From UBA5109 sp038148755 (GTDB lineage Bacteria; Pseudomonadota; Gammaproteobacteria; Pseudomonadales; Pseudohongiellaceae): a stretch of DNA of 64,000 bases. Of the stretch, positions 1-8,422 are shown one piece after another. The position numbers and the translations under genes were made by a program. The notes under the pieces were generated by a model, which saw only the letters and a program-made list of their open reading frames with translations, searched no databases and was not told the origin of the DNA. Location: assembly GCA_038148755.1 (NCBI GenBank), contig JAYQWA010000011.1, positions 8,635 to 72,634 of the forward strand, given 5' to 3'. The stretch's first letter is position 1. Every line of letters begins with the position of its first letter.

Positions 1-445
1 AGTAGTATTGGATTTTTTTGATCGTTTAAAATCGGTCAGCCGCGGCTATGCTTCTTTGGATTATAATTTTATCCGTTTCCAGGCTGCCAAACTGGTGAGA
101 TTAGATGTGTTGATTAATGGCGATACTGTAGACGCCTTAGCTTTGATCGTACATAAGGATCAGGCACAGGCTAAAGGCAGGGTGCTGACAGAGAAAATGA
201 AAGAATTAATACCTCGCCAACTTTATGATGTCGCCATTCAGGCTGCTATCGGTGGACAGATAGTTTCCCGCAGTACGGTAAAAGCCTTACGAAAAAATGT
301 AACGGCAAAATGTTATGGTGGTGATATAACGCGCAAGAAAAAGTTATTGGAAAAACAGAAAGCAGGGAAAAAACGCATGAAAAAAGTCGGCAGCATTGAA
401 GTTCCACAGGAAGCGTTTTTAGCTGTGCTTAAGGTAGATTCATAA
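1..445 (+). CDS. lepA: Elongation factor 4 (LepA), C-terminal part, cut by the window edge
   Basis: This is the last ~147 codons of LepA, a ribosome-bound translational GTPase that back-translocates stalled ribosomes. The GTPase domains lie outside the window. What remains is the end of the EF-G-like domain (the SRGYASLDY stretch) and the LepA-specific C-terminal domain, with the conserved KELIPRQ, AIGG and lysine-rich CYGGDITRKKKLLEKQK segments. The frame is open back to base 2, so there is no start codon here. The stop TAA shares one base with the ATG of lepB, the usual lepA-lepB operon arrangement. Identification is from the highly conserved C-terminal motif set. Confidence 0.97.
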   Translation, partial: VVLDFFDRLKSVSRGYASLDYNFIRFQAAKLVRLDVLINGDTVDALALIVHKDQAQAKGRVLTEKMKELIPRQLYDVAIQAAIGGQIVSRSTVKALRKNVTAKCYGGDITRKKKLLEKQKAGKKRMKKVGSIEVPQEAFLAVLKVDS

Positions 446-1350
446 TGAATATAGACTTTACTTTGGTGTTATTTATTCTGGTTTTGGTCAGTGGCGTAAT
501 CTGGCTGATTGATACCGTATTTTTTGCAAAAAGCAGGTCGCAAAAATTCCGCGAATACTTAAGTGAAAATAAAATAGCGGAAGAAGCTGTTTTAAAATAT
601 GAAACCAGGGAAACTGAAGATAAAGCCACACTGAATCAAAAAATAATCAAGCAACTACATACAGCATACGAAATTAAGAAAGACCCGGGGCTGGTTGAGT
701 ACAGTAAATCTTTTTTTCCCATTCTGTTTGCGGTATTGGCTTTTAGGTCATTTCTGTTTGAGCCTTTTCAAATCCCGACCGGTTCCATGATTCCGAGTCT
801 GAATATCGGGGACTATATCCTAGTTAATAAATATTCTTATGGTATTCGACTGCCTGTATTGGGAACAAAAATTATTAATATCAGTGAGCCGCAGCGGGGA
901 GATGTGATGGTTTTTATTCCGCCGCATGATCCTGTGTATTACGTGAAGCGGGTCATAGGCCTGCCGGGAGATCATATTCGTTATGCCGATAAAAAACTCT
1001 ATATCAATGGCATTGAACAGCCACAGGAATTTCTAGAAACGACACAGGATGGCTTCAGAACTGTGAATCATTTCCTGGAACAACTGGGTGATGTGGAGCA
1101 TGATATCTACGTATCGCCACCATCACGCTATGGTGAACCACGCTACGACTGGTTGCGACCGGAAGGAAATGTAATTCCTGAGGGGCATTATTTCATGATG
1201 GGCGATAATCGTGATAACAGCCTTGATAGCCGGAGTTGGGGTGTCGCATCCGAAGAGAATATTGTGGGTAAAGCAGTGGCAGTCTGGATGCATAAAGAGC
1301 CGGGAATGAATTTGCCGACATTTTTACAGAATCGCATTATTAACCCTTAA
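445..1350 (+). CDS. lepB: Signal peptidase I
   Basis: Inner-membrane serine protease that cleaves signal peptides from exported proteins. It has two hydrophobic spans (about residues 5-22 and 89-106) followed by the periplasmic catalytic domain. Ser114 in PTGSMIPSL and Lys168 in YYVKRVIGLPGD form the Ser/Lys dyad; the GDNRDNSLDSR box is near residue 250. At 301 aa it is close to the family norm for Gammaproteobacteria. Its ATG overlaps the lepA stop by one base, so the two are probably translationally coupled. No anomalies seen. Confidence 0.97.
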   Translation: MNIDFTLVLFILVLVSGVIWLIDTVFFAKSRSQKFREYLSENKIAEEAVLKYETRETEDKATLNQKIIKQLHTAYEIKKDPGLVEYSKSFFPILFAVLAFRSFLFEPFQIPTGSMIPSLNIGDYILVNKYSYGIRLPVLGTKIINISEPQRGDVMVFIPPHDPVYYVKRVIGLPGDHIRYADKKLYINGIEQPQEFLETTQDGFRTVNHFLEQLGDVEHDIYVSPPSRYGEPRYDWLRPEGNVIPEGHYFMMGDNRDNSLDSRSWGVASEENIVGKAVAVWMHKEPGMNLPTFLQNRIINP

Positions 1351-1401
1351 AGTTTGAGGTGTCAGATCAAAGCTAAAAAGAATTTATCGGGTGTGAGGTC
1401 A

Positions 1402-1761
1402 GTGAAGCGACAAGCGGGTGCGTCGTTTTTCACGATTATTTTTCTGCTGGTAATAGTCGGAATGGTTTTATTGTCGGCGCTGAAAATTGCGCCTGCTTAT
1501 ATGGATAACAATGTTGTTGTTAATGCCATGGAAGGGATAATTAATAATAATGATTTTTCAAGCATGAGCCTCTCCGATATTCGTTCTGACCTGCAAAGGA
1601 CACTGGTCACTAATAGCATCAGAGATTTTGACCTTGGCAGTGTGGTATTAACCAGGGAAGGCAACAATAGTTATATAGATATTAACTACGAATCAAGATC
1701 CCACTTGTTTTATAACATTGAAATTGTTGTTGTCTTTGAAAACCGATTTGACAAGAACTAG
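1402..1761 (+). CDS. DUF4845 membrane-anchored protein
   Basis: Small protein with one N-terminal hydrophobic span (FFTIIFLLVIVGMVLLSAL) after a short basic start, followed by a soluble, probably periplasmic, domain of about 90 residues. It occupies the slot between lepB and rnc held in Pseudomonas and relatives by the DUF4845 family, whose function is not established. The start is uncertain: GTG at 1402 gives the family-like MKRQAG start, with a GAGG only 3 nt upstream; GTG at 1393 and TTG at 1354 are in frame. The stop TAG overlaps the GTG of rnc by one base. Confidence 0.75.
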   Translation: MKRQAGASFFTIIFLLVIVGMVLLSALKIAPAYMDNNVVVNAMEGIINNNDFSSMSLSDIRSDLQRTLVTNSIRDFDLGSVVLTREGNNSYIDINYESRSHLFYNIEIVVVFENRFDKN

Positions 1762-2426
1762 TGACAAGTCCTGAAAAAATTTCTTATAGTTTTAAAGATA
1801 AAGGCCTTTTAAAACTGGCCTTGAGCCATCGCAGTAACGGCAAAGTCAATAATGAACGGCTGGAATTCTTTGGCGATTCTATTCTGAGCTTTATTATTGC
1901 AGAAGTGCTCTATCAGCGCTTTCCACAAGCCAGCGAAGGTGAATTAAGCCGCTTACGCGCAGAGTTGGTGAAAAAACAAACCCTGGCTGATATTGCGCGT
2001 GAGCTTTTGCTTGGAGAGCACCTGATTCTCGGTAGCGGTGAATCGAAAAGTGGTGGCGCCAGACGCGATTCAATACTAGCTGATGCCTTGGAGGCAGTGG
2101 TAAGTGCAATTTATCTTGATGCCGGAATCACAGCCTGCCGCAAAGAAGTATTAAACTGGTTTTCTTCCCGTTTGGGTCGATTGCAGGCGGATAAGGAAAT
2201 ACCGGACAAAGATGCCAAAACGCGCTTACAGGAGTATTTACAGTCAAAGCAGCTTGGATTGCCTGAATATGTAGTCTCCGAGCTGGAAGGCAAAGATCAT
2301 GAGCAGCAATTTACAATCAGTTGTAAAATTGAATTATTTGAACAGGCAATTCAAGGCCATGGTAGCAGCCGAAGAGAAGCTGAACAGCAAGCCGCTATGG
2401 CAGTGTTGGACAAACTGGGCCTGTAG
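1761..2426 (+). CDS. rnc: Ribonuclease III
   Basis: Double-strand-specific endoribonuclease that processes rRNA precursors and structured mRNAs. Residues 1-150 form the RNase III domain, with the signature NERLEFFGDS at 31-40 and the second acidic cluster DALEAVVSAIYLDAG. Residues from about 155 form a dsRNA-binding domain ending in the typical SRREAEQQAA motif. Length 221 aa, as expected. The GTG start overlaps the preceding stop by one base. It sits directly before era, the usual rnc-era-recO unit. Confidence 0.97.
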   Translation: MTSPEKISYSFKDKGLLKLALSHRSNGKVNNERLEFFGDSILSFIIAEVLYQRFPQASEGELSRLRAELVKKQTLADIARELLLGEHLILGSGESKSGGARRDSILADALEAVVSAIYLDAGITACRKEVLNWFSSRLGRLQADKEIPDKDAKTRLQEYLQSKQLGLPEYVVSELEGKDHEQQFTISCKIELFEQAIQGHGSSRREAEQQAAMAVLDKLGL

Positions 2427-2502
2427 CCTGGTATGTAAGCTGTCATTTAACCTGATCTCTTACCTGAGCTGTACTCTGAAAAAATGCAGATAAATCCATC
2501 AA

Positions 2503-3417
2503 GTGACTGAATCTACCTCGAATAAAACAGCGCATCATTGTGGGTTGATCGCTATCGTTGGCAGGCCGAATGTTGGTAAGTCAACATTGCTTAATCATAT
2601 CCTGGGTCAAAAAATCAGCATCACTTCCCGTAAGCCGCAAACAACCCGCCATCGCCTGCTCGGCATAAAAACTACAAATCAATCCCAAATGATTTATGTG
2701 GATACGCCGGGTTTACATATTGGCGTAGATAAAGCACTTAACCGTTATATGAATAAAACAGTCAGTTCTGTTATTCAGGATGTTGATCTGATTTTATTTA
2801 TGATTGATGCTGGCAAGTGGACAGAAGAAGATGAAAAAGTGCTGGAAAATATTAAGAATACTTCAGTCCCAGTATTTCTGTTGCTAAATAAGGTAGACAG
2901 AATAACCGATAAGGATAAGCTCCTGCCTCTCATTGAAAATCTGAGTTCCCTGCATGATTTTAGTGAAATTATTCCTGTATCGGCCCTGAAAGAACAGGGT
3001 ATCAGTAAACTTGAAGAGCTAATCACGCAGTCACTTCCTGTAGGAGGCCATTTGTTTCCGGAAGATCAGATTACCGATAAAAACTCTCGCTTCCTAGCAG
3101 CTGAATTTGTCCGAGAAAAAATAACCCGGCAAATGGGGGATGAACTTCCTTATGAAGTGAATGTGGAAATAGAAGAGTTTAAAAACAAGGATGGGATTTT
3201 GCATATCAGCGCCTTGATACTGGTAGAAAGAGAGGGGCAGAAAAAAATTCTGATTGGTAAAAATGGTTCAAGTTTAAAATTGATCGGTACTGAAGCACGT
3301 AAAGAAATGGAACAGCTATTTGATGCGAAAGTTATGTTGAATTTGTGGATTAAAGTTAAAAGTGGCTGGTCGGATGATGAACGGGCCCTGCGGAGTTTAG
3401 GCTATATTGATCAATGA
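2503..3417 (+). CDS. era: GTPase Era
   Basis: Essential GTPase that binds the 3' end of 16S rRNA and assists 30S maturation. G1 motif GRPNVGKS at residues 20-27, G3 DTPG at 67-70 and G4 NKVD at 129-132 are all intact. The C-terminal KH domain has the GKNGSSLKLIG loop. Length 304 aa. The start is GTG at 2503, without a clear ribosome-binding site. The 76-base gap after rnc holds no gene. Confidence 0.97.
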   Translation: MTESTSNKTAHHCGLIAIVGRPNVGKSTLLNHILGQKISITSRKPQTTRHRLLGIKTTNQSQMIYVDTPGLHIGVDKALNRYMNKTVSSVIQDVDLILFMIDAGKWTEEDEKVLENIKNTSVPVFLLLNKVDRITDKDKLLPLIENLSSLHDFSEIIPVSALKEQGISKLEELITQSLPVGGHLFPEDQITDKNSRFLAAEFVREKITRQMGDELPYEVNVEIEEFKNKDGILHISALILVEREGQKKILIGKNGSSLKLIGTEARKEMEQLFDAKVMLNLWIKVKSGWSDDERALRSLGYIDQ

Positions 3418-3426
3418 GCTGTACTT

Positions 3427-4143
3427 ATGACTAACTTCATTCAATCTCAGCCAGCCTATTTACTGCATAGCCGACCCTACCGCGATACCAGCCTTTTAGT
3501 GGACTTTATAACGCAGGACTTCGGGAGAATCAGCGCAGTTGCCAAAGGTGTACGTAGTCCAAAATCCAAAAGCAGGGCCTTGTTGCAACCCTTTGTGCCA
3601 TTAATGATTAATCTGTCAGGCAAAAGTGAATTAAAAACTTTAGGTCAGGTTGAAAGCCAGAGCAGTAATATTATTCTCAGGCACAAGACACTTTTTGCAG
3701 CGATGTACATCAACGAATTACTGGTTCGGCTGATTCATAAACAGGAAGCAGATATTGAAATTTTCTCACTGTATGCAGAAACCTTGAGAAAGCTGTCACT
3801 TGATTCCGAGATTGAACCGACCTTGCGCAATTTTGAACTTAGCTTGCTTGAATTGTTGGGCTATGGCATTGATTTTAGTGTAGTGGAGGAGTTGCCAGAG
3901 AATAACGAAACAATTCGCTGGTACTATTTCCATCATGAAAACGGCTTTGAACAGATTAAAGATGTTAATGGCAAGCTGGAAAAATATTTTTCCGGCCAGG
4001 TTTTACAAAATATAGTTGCCAAAAATTTTGCAAATGTGGAAACCCAAAAAGCAGCAAAACGTTTGTTACGCACAGCACTTTCAGCACATTTGGGAGATAA
4101 ACCACTTTCAAGTCGAAATTTATTTCGAAAAAGCATGGGATAA
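3427..4143 (+). CDS. recO: DNA repair protein RecO
   Basis: Recombination mediator of the RecFOR pathway that loads RecA on SSB-coated gaps. The N-terminal OB-fold shows the characteristic AYLLHSRPYRDTSLLVDF and FVPLMINLSGKSELKTLGQVE segments; the C-terminal half is helical. The family's zinc-binding cysteines are absent, as in many proteobacterial RecO proteins. Length 238 aa. It follows era by 9 bases. In many Gammaproteobacteria pdxJ comes next; here cysM follows instead. Confidence 0.93.
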   Translation: MTNFIQSQPAYLLHSRPYRDTSLLVDFITQDFGRISAVAKGVRSPKSKSRALLQPFVPLMINLSGKSELKTLGQVESQSSNIILRHKTLFAAMYINELLVRLIHKQEADIEIFSLYAETLRKLSLDSEIEPTLRNFELSLLELLGYGIDFSVVEELPENNETIRWYYFHHENGFEQIKDVNGKLEKYFSGQVLQNIVAKNFANVETQKAAKRLLRTALSAHLGDKPLSSRNLFRKSMG

Positions 4144-4223
4144 AAGCACTTTTAGCTTTTTCCTCGAACTGGCTTCAAGGTAAAATTTTGTTTCTTTAAC
4201 TGCATTTCAAGCAAACCCAAATC

Positions 4224-5126
4224 ATGTCGATTCCGAACATAGCAACGATAGAAAGCACCATAGGTAATACTCCTCTTGTGCGCTTACAGAGAATGCCAGG
4301 TGAGACCAGTAATACTGTGTTGGTCAAACTGGAGGGGTATAATCCTGCCGGTTCGGTCAAAGACAGGCCGGCTTTGAGCATGATTTTAAAAGCAGAAGCC
4401 AGAGGCAAGATCAGTCCTGGTGATACCCTGATAGAAGCCACTAGCGGTAATACAGGCATTGCTTTAGCCATGGTAGCTGCTATCAGGGGTTATAAGCTGA
4501 TCCTTATCATGCCAACCAACTCTACTCAGGAACGCAAGGACTCCATGTCAGCTTACGGTGCCACCTTGATAGAAGTTTCAGAAGAAGCAGGCATGGAAGG
4601 GGCAAGAGACCTTGCTTTAAGTATGCAGGAACAGGGCAAAGGCATTGTGCTGGACCAGTTTGGTAACCCTGATAATTATGCAGCTCACTATGAAGGAACC
4701 GGGCCAGAAATCTGGCGTGATACGGAAGGTAAAATAACGCACTTTGTAAGTTCTATGGGAACAACAGGCACAATTATGGGTGTGTCCCGATTCTTAAAGG
4801 AACAGAATCCGGCTATTCGGATTATCGGCTTGCAGCCTAAGGAAGATTCCCGTATTCCTGGTATCAGGCGCTGGCCGGAAGCTTATTTGCCGAAAATTTT
4901 CGAGCCACAACGGGTTGATCAGATCATTGATATTGATCAGCACGATGCAGAGGTCACAATGCGAGCACTGGCAAAAGAAGAAGGAATTCATTGTGGTGTC
5001 TCTTCAGGTGGCGCTGTATTTGCAGCGCTGCAATTATCAAAAGCCCTGGAAAACGCTGTGATTGTTGCGATCATTTGTGACAGAGGGGACCGTTATCTGT
5101 CCAGTGGTGTTTTTACGCCAGAATAG
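4224..5126 (+). CDS. cysM: Cysteine synthase B
   Basis: PLP-dependent O-acetylserine sulfhydrylase making cysteine from O-acetylserine and sulfide or thiosulfate. The PLP lysine is Lys46 in NPAGSVKDRPA; the substrate loop EATSGNTGIALA and phosphate-binding GTTGTIMG loop are present. The overall sequence (the ending SSGVFTPE, the RRWPEAYLPKIF segment) is CysM-like rather than CysK-like. Length 300 aa. An 80-base gap precedes it and rlmD follows 30 bases later, the cysM-rlmD order of Pseudomonas. Confidence 0.95.
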   Translation: MSIPNIATIESTIGNTPLVRLQRMPGETSNTVLVKLEGYNPAGSVKDRPALSMILKAEARGKISPGDTLIEATSGNTGIALAMVAAIRGYKLILIMPTNSTQERKDSMSAYGATLIEVSEEAGMEGARDLALSMQEQGKGIVLDQFGNPDNYAAHYEGTGPEIWRDTEGKITHFVSSMGTTGTIMGVSRFLKEQNPAIRIIGLQPKEDSRIPGIRRWPEAYLPKIFEPQRVDQIIDIDQHDAEVTMRALAKEEGIHCGVSSGGAVFAALQLSKALENAVIVAIICDRGDRYLSSGVFTPE

Positions 5127-5156
5127 CTCCCGACAGGAAGGAAAACTCAATTATTC

Positions 5157-6503
5157 ATGCGTCGACGTAGACGGCAAAAACTGCCAACAGAACCTGTTAT
5201 TTTAGATATTGAGAATCTCAGCCATGAAGGACGTGGCGTCGCGCATCTTGATGGTAAGGTTATTTTTGTAGAGGGAGCCTTGCCTGGCGAACAGGTATCT
5301 GCCGTTTATACCCAAAAGCGTGAAGCTTTCGACCAGGCAAAAACCATCACAGTCATTACTGCTGCAGAACAGCGCGTGGAACCTCCTTGCCAATATGCTG
5401 CAATTTGTGGAGGTTGCAGTTTGCAACATTTCGATTCTGAAGCTCAGTTAGCGTTTAAAGCCTCGGTCCTTGATGAACTGCTGCAACGCAGCCTTGGCGA
5501 TTCAAGCTACGAAAAAATAGCCCCGATGACAGGTCCGCATTTTGCCTATCGGCGCAAGGCTCGCCTGGCAGTACGTTATGTGCATAAAAAACAACAGGTA
5601 CTGGTTGGTTTCAGGGAAAAAAGCAGCAGTTTTATTACGCATATGGATAGTTGCGAAATTTTGGATACACAGGTCAGTAATTTATTACCGGCACTGAGTG
5701 AATTTATTGCTTCCCTGGCGGTATACCAGCATATTCCGCAAATTGAAGTCGCTGTTGGTGATGAGCAAGCTGAGAGTAACTCCCTGGCCTTGATATTCAG
5801 GCATTTGCTGCCCTTGAATGATGAGGATCTGGTTAAAATGTCAGCTTTTGCTGAAAAACATCAGTTTGATTGTTATCTGCAAAGTGGTGGACCCGATACA
5901 GTGCTGAAACATTACCCGGAATCAGGAGCTGAAAGGTTATTCTATAACTTACCGGCCTTCGACCTGAATCTGGCTTTTCATCCCATGGATTTTACTCAGG
6001 TGAACGCTGAAATTAACCGCAAGATGATAAGTAAAGCCATAGAATTACTGGATTTATCAGAGAGTGATCAGGTTTTAGACTTATTTTGCGGATTGGGAAA
6101 TTTCTCCCTGGCCATGGCCCGGCGAGCCAGATTTGTGCTTGGCATAGAAGGTAGCACGGAGATGGTTGCAAGAGGCAAAGAAAATGCTCTGCGCATGGCC
6201 ATGACTAATATTGATTTTGCCAGTGCTGATTTAACGGGGGATTTTGCAGCAGATCATTGGTCTGATTATGCTTTTACCAAAGTTTTGATAGATCCACCTC
6301 GTTCAGGAGCTATTGAGATATTGCCTGCAGTTGCCGGACTCAAACCGGAAAAGATAGTTTATGTTTCCTGTAACCCCATAACCCTGGCAAGAGATACAGC
6401 CCGTTTACATGAACTGGGCTATAAACTGGAAGCTGCCGGCGTGATGGATATGTTCCCCCAGACAACCCATGTGGAATCGATAGCGTTGTTTACCAGAGCC
6501 TAG
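5157..6503 (+). CDS. rlmD: 23S rRNA (uracil-1939-C5)-methyltransferase RlmD
   Basis: SAM-dependent enzyme that forms m5U1939 in 23S rRNA. An N-terminal TRAM domain (about residues 12-72) is followed by the [4Fe-4S] cysteines Cys78, Cys84 and Cys87 (CQYAAICGGC) and a fourth near residue 165 (DSCEIL). The SAM site DLFCGLGNFS and the catalytic Cys405 in VYVSCNP are intact. Length 448 aa. The very basic MRRRRRQK start is common in this family. relA, usually next, is not there: mazG starts about 50 bases on. Confidence 0.95.
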   Translation: MRRRRRQKLPTEPVILDIENLSHEGRGVAHLDGKVIFVEGALPGEQVSAVYTQKREAFDQAKTITVITAAEQRVEPPCQYAAICGGCSLQHFDSEAQLAFKASVLDELLQRSLGDSSYEKIAPMTGPHFAYRRKARLAVRYVHKKQQVLVGFREKSSSFITHMDSCEILDTQVSNLLPALSEFIASLAVYQHIPQIEVAVGDEQAESNSLALIFRHLLPLNDEDLVKMSAFAEKHQFDCYLQSGGPDTVLKHYPESGAERLFYNLPAFDLNLAFHPMDFTQVNAEINRKMISKAIELLDLSESDQVLDLFCGLGNFSLAMARRARFVLGIEGSTEMVARGKENALRMAMTNIDFASADLTGDFAADHWSDYAFTKVLIDPPRSGAIEILPAVAGLKPEKIVYVSCNPITLARDTARLHELGYKLEAAGVMDMFPQTTHVESIALFTRA

Positions 6504-6553
6504 TTGAAATGCGTTGACCCCTGGCTACTGGGAATTACATATTGAGAGTAAAA

Positions 6554-7408
6554 ATGGATAGTAATAAAGAAAAAATCGCTGAACTACTGGAAATCATGGC
6601 TTTGCTGCGGGATAAAGATTATGGCTGTGCCTGGGATTTAAAGCAGTCTTTTAAGTCGATTGTTCCACATACGCTTGAAGAGTGTTATGAAGTCATTGAG
6701 TGTATTGAACAGGAAGATTTCCGGCACTTACCTGAAGAACTGGGAGATTTACTGTTTCAGGTGGTTTTTTATGCACAGATGGGCAGTGAAGAAGGGAAAT
6801 TCACTTTTGATGATATCTGTGACTCGATAATAAAAAAGTTACTGACACGACACCCTCATGTTTTCCCGGATTCAACGATTGACAGCTTTGGTAAGCAAAA
6901 CAGGCTGTCTCCAGAACAGGTTGAGGCAAACTGGGAAAAAATCAAACAAAGGGAACGAGAACAAGCCGTGGATACGGAACAAGGGCCGGAGAGCGATGCT
7001 TTACCTAGCTTGTTGGATGATGTTCCGCTTGCATTACCGGCTTTAGTGCGGGCGAGAAAATTACAAAGCAGAGCAGCTATCGATGGCTTTGACTGGCAAG
7101 AGGCCGAAAGTGTAATAAAAAAAATATATGAAGAAATGGCTGAGCTTGAAGAGGCAATATTGAAAGATGATACAGCCCATATTGAAGAAGAGTTCGGCGA
7201 CTTGTTATTCAGCGTGGTAAATTTATCCAGGCATTTGCGTGTAAATCCTGAAACCAGTTTACGTTCAGCCAACAACAAATTCAGCCAGCGTTTCAAGTTG
7301 ATAGAAAAGATGTTGCATGAACAGGGTGTGGAAATGAAAAATCTGACACTTGATGAACTGGAACAGAATTGGCAGCTAGCTAAGCAGGAGTTGGCAAAAC
7401 AGTCTTAA
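6554..7408 (+). CDS. mazG: Nucleoside triphosphate pyrophosphohydrolase MazG
   Basis: Hydrolyses NTPs and dNTPs to NMP and pyrophosphate. Two tandem MazG domains: the first carries HTLEECYEVIECIE and EELGDLLFQVVFYAQM, the second EEMAELEEAI and EEEFGDLLFSVVNLSRHL, the acidic magnesium-binding pairs. ATG at 6554 is preferred over an in-frame TTG 12 bases upstream because it gives the family-like start. About 284 aa, slightly longer than the E. coli protein because of an acidic linker around residues 135-160. Note the direct rlmD-mazG junction without relA. Confidence 0.94.
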   Translation: MDSNKEKIAELLEIMALLRDKDYGCAWDLKQSFKSIVPHTLEECYEVIECIEQEDFRHLPEELGDLLFQVVFYAQMGSEEGKFTFDDICDSIIKKLLTRHPHVFPDSTIDSFGKQNRLSPEQVEANWEKIKQREREQAVDTEQGPESDALPSLLDDVPLALPALVRARKLQSRAAIDGFDWQEAESVIKKIYEEMAELEEAILKDDTAHIEEEFGDLLFSVVNLSRHLRVNPETSLRSANNKFSQRFKLIEKMLHEQGVEMKNLTLDELEQNWQLAKQELAKQS

Positions 7409-7463
7409 CTTGTGGATGTTATAGCAAGTGTTGTAACCTGCTGGGTTTCATTTGGGGGAAATA

Positions 7464-8111
7464 ATGAAGATTATTCTTTTAGGCGCGCCAGGTGCAGGCA
7501 AAGGCACTCAGGCTCAGTTTTTAATGGATGCTTATTCTATTCCACAGATTTCTACCGGCGATATGCTGCGTGCTGCTGTTAAGGCAGGCAGTGAATTAGG
7601 TAAAAAAGTGAAATCAGTGATGGAAAGTGGCGGTCTGGTTACTGATGAAATCATTATTGCTCTGGTTAAAGACAGAATTGGTCAGGATGATTGCGTAAAC
7701 GGCTTCCTCTTTGATGGCTTTCCTCGCACGATCCCACAGGCTGAGTCATTAATTGAGGCTGGTATTGAAATTGAGCATGTTCTGGAAATCTATGTGCCTG
7801 ATGAAGAGATTGTTAAACGACTTAGCGGCAGAAAGGTACATCCGGCATCAGGCAGAGTTTATCATATTGAGCATAATCCTCCGCAGCGTGAGGGGATTGA
7901 TGATGTAACCGGTGAAGCCCTTATCCAGCGTGAGGATGACAAGGAAGCCACTATCAGAAAAAGGCTGGAAGTCTATCATCAACAGACATTGCCCCTGGTG
8001 GATTTTTATCAGACACTTGAGAAACAGGGCGCGGGCGTCAAATTTAATCAGATTAATGGTGTCGGTGATATTGCTGATATCAGGCAACAGTTAGTCGCAG
8101 TATTAAATTAA
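7464..8111 (+). CDS. adk: Adenylate kinase
   Basis: Interconverts ATP + AMP and 2 ADP. P-loop GAPGAGKGTQ near residues 7-16, AMP-binding GDMLRAAV, FDGFPRTIPQA, and a long LID domain without zinc cysteines. Length 215 aa, almost the canonical 214. The ATG at 7464 is preceded by a strong GGGGGAA ribosome-binding site, which excludes the in-frame TTG at 7452. A 311-base AT-rich gap follows. Confidence 0.97.
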   Translation: MKIILLGAPGAGKGTQAQFLMDAYSIPQISTGDMLRAAVKAGSELGKKVKSVMESGGLVTDEIIIALVKDRIGQDDCVNGFLFDGFPRTIPQAESLIEAGIEIEHVLEIYVPDEEIVKRLSGRKVHPASGRVYHIEHNPPQREGIDDVTGEALIQREDDKEATIRKRLEVYHQQTLPLVDFYQTLEKQGAGVKFNQINGVGDIADIRQQLVAVLN

Positions 8112-8422
8112 AATTTATATAAATTTCCCGACAGGGACTTTAATCGTTTTAAATTTTAATTGTTTCAAACGGATGTTTTGTATTGAAAAGTAAACTTAAA
8201 AAAATAATAAAATATTTTCTTTATTTTTGATTTCACAATATCCTAAAAATCGCTTCATATTTTAATTCTTTTATATTGTTTTTTTTTAGGAAAATCCATT
8301 TTAAGTTTGCTATAAAAAAGTTGTAAAAAACAAAAAAACTGTGATATGTTGCGCTCGAAAGTGAATGCAATTACGTTCATTAAAAAAACAGTAGTTAAAT
8401 TTTACGTTCTAGGAGAAAAATT
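8112..8422. other. AT-rich intergenic region
   Basis: Very AT-rich gap between adk and the histone-like gene. It begins with a 16-base perfect AT palindrome (8111-8126) and contains long A and T runs. No ORF of note and no convincing strong terminator for adk. A promoter-like pair lies at 8321-8350 and a strong AGGAGA ribosome-binding site at 8411-8416. A-tract composition suggests curved DNA, which is inference. Confidence 0.6.
8321..8350 (+). promoter_or_regulatory. Putative promoter of the histone-like gene
   Basis: TTGTAA (8321-8326), 18-base spacer, TATGTT (8345-8350). The predicted start would be near 8357, giving a leader of about 65 bases before the ATG at 8423. Match to the sigma-70 consensus is moderate. 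Confidence 0.4.
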
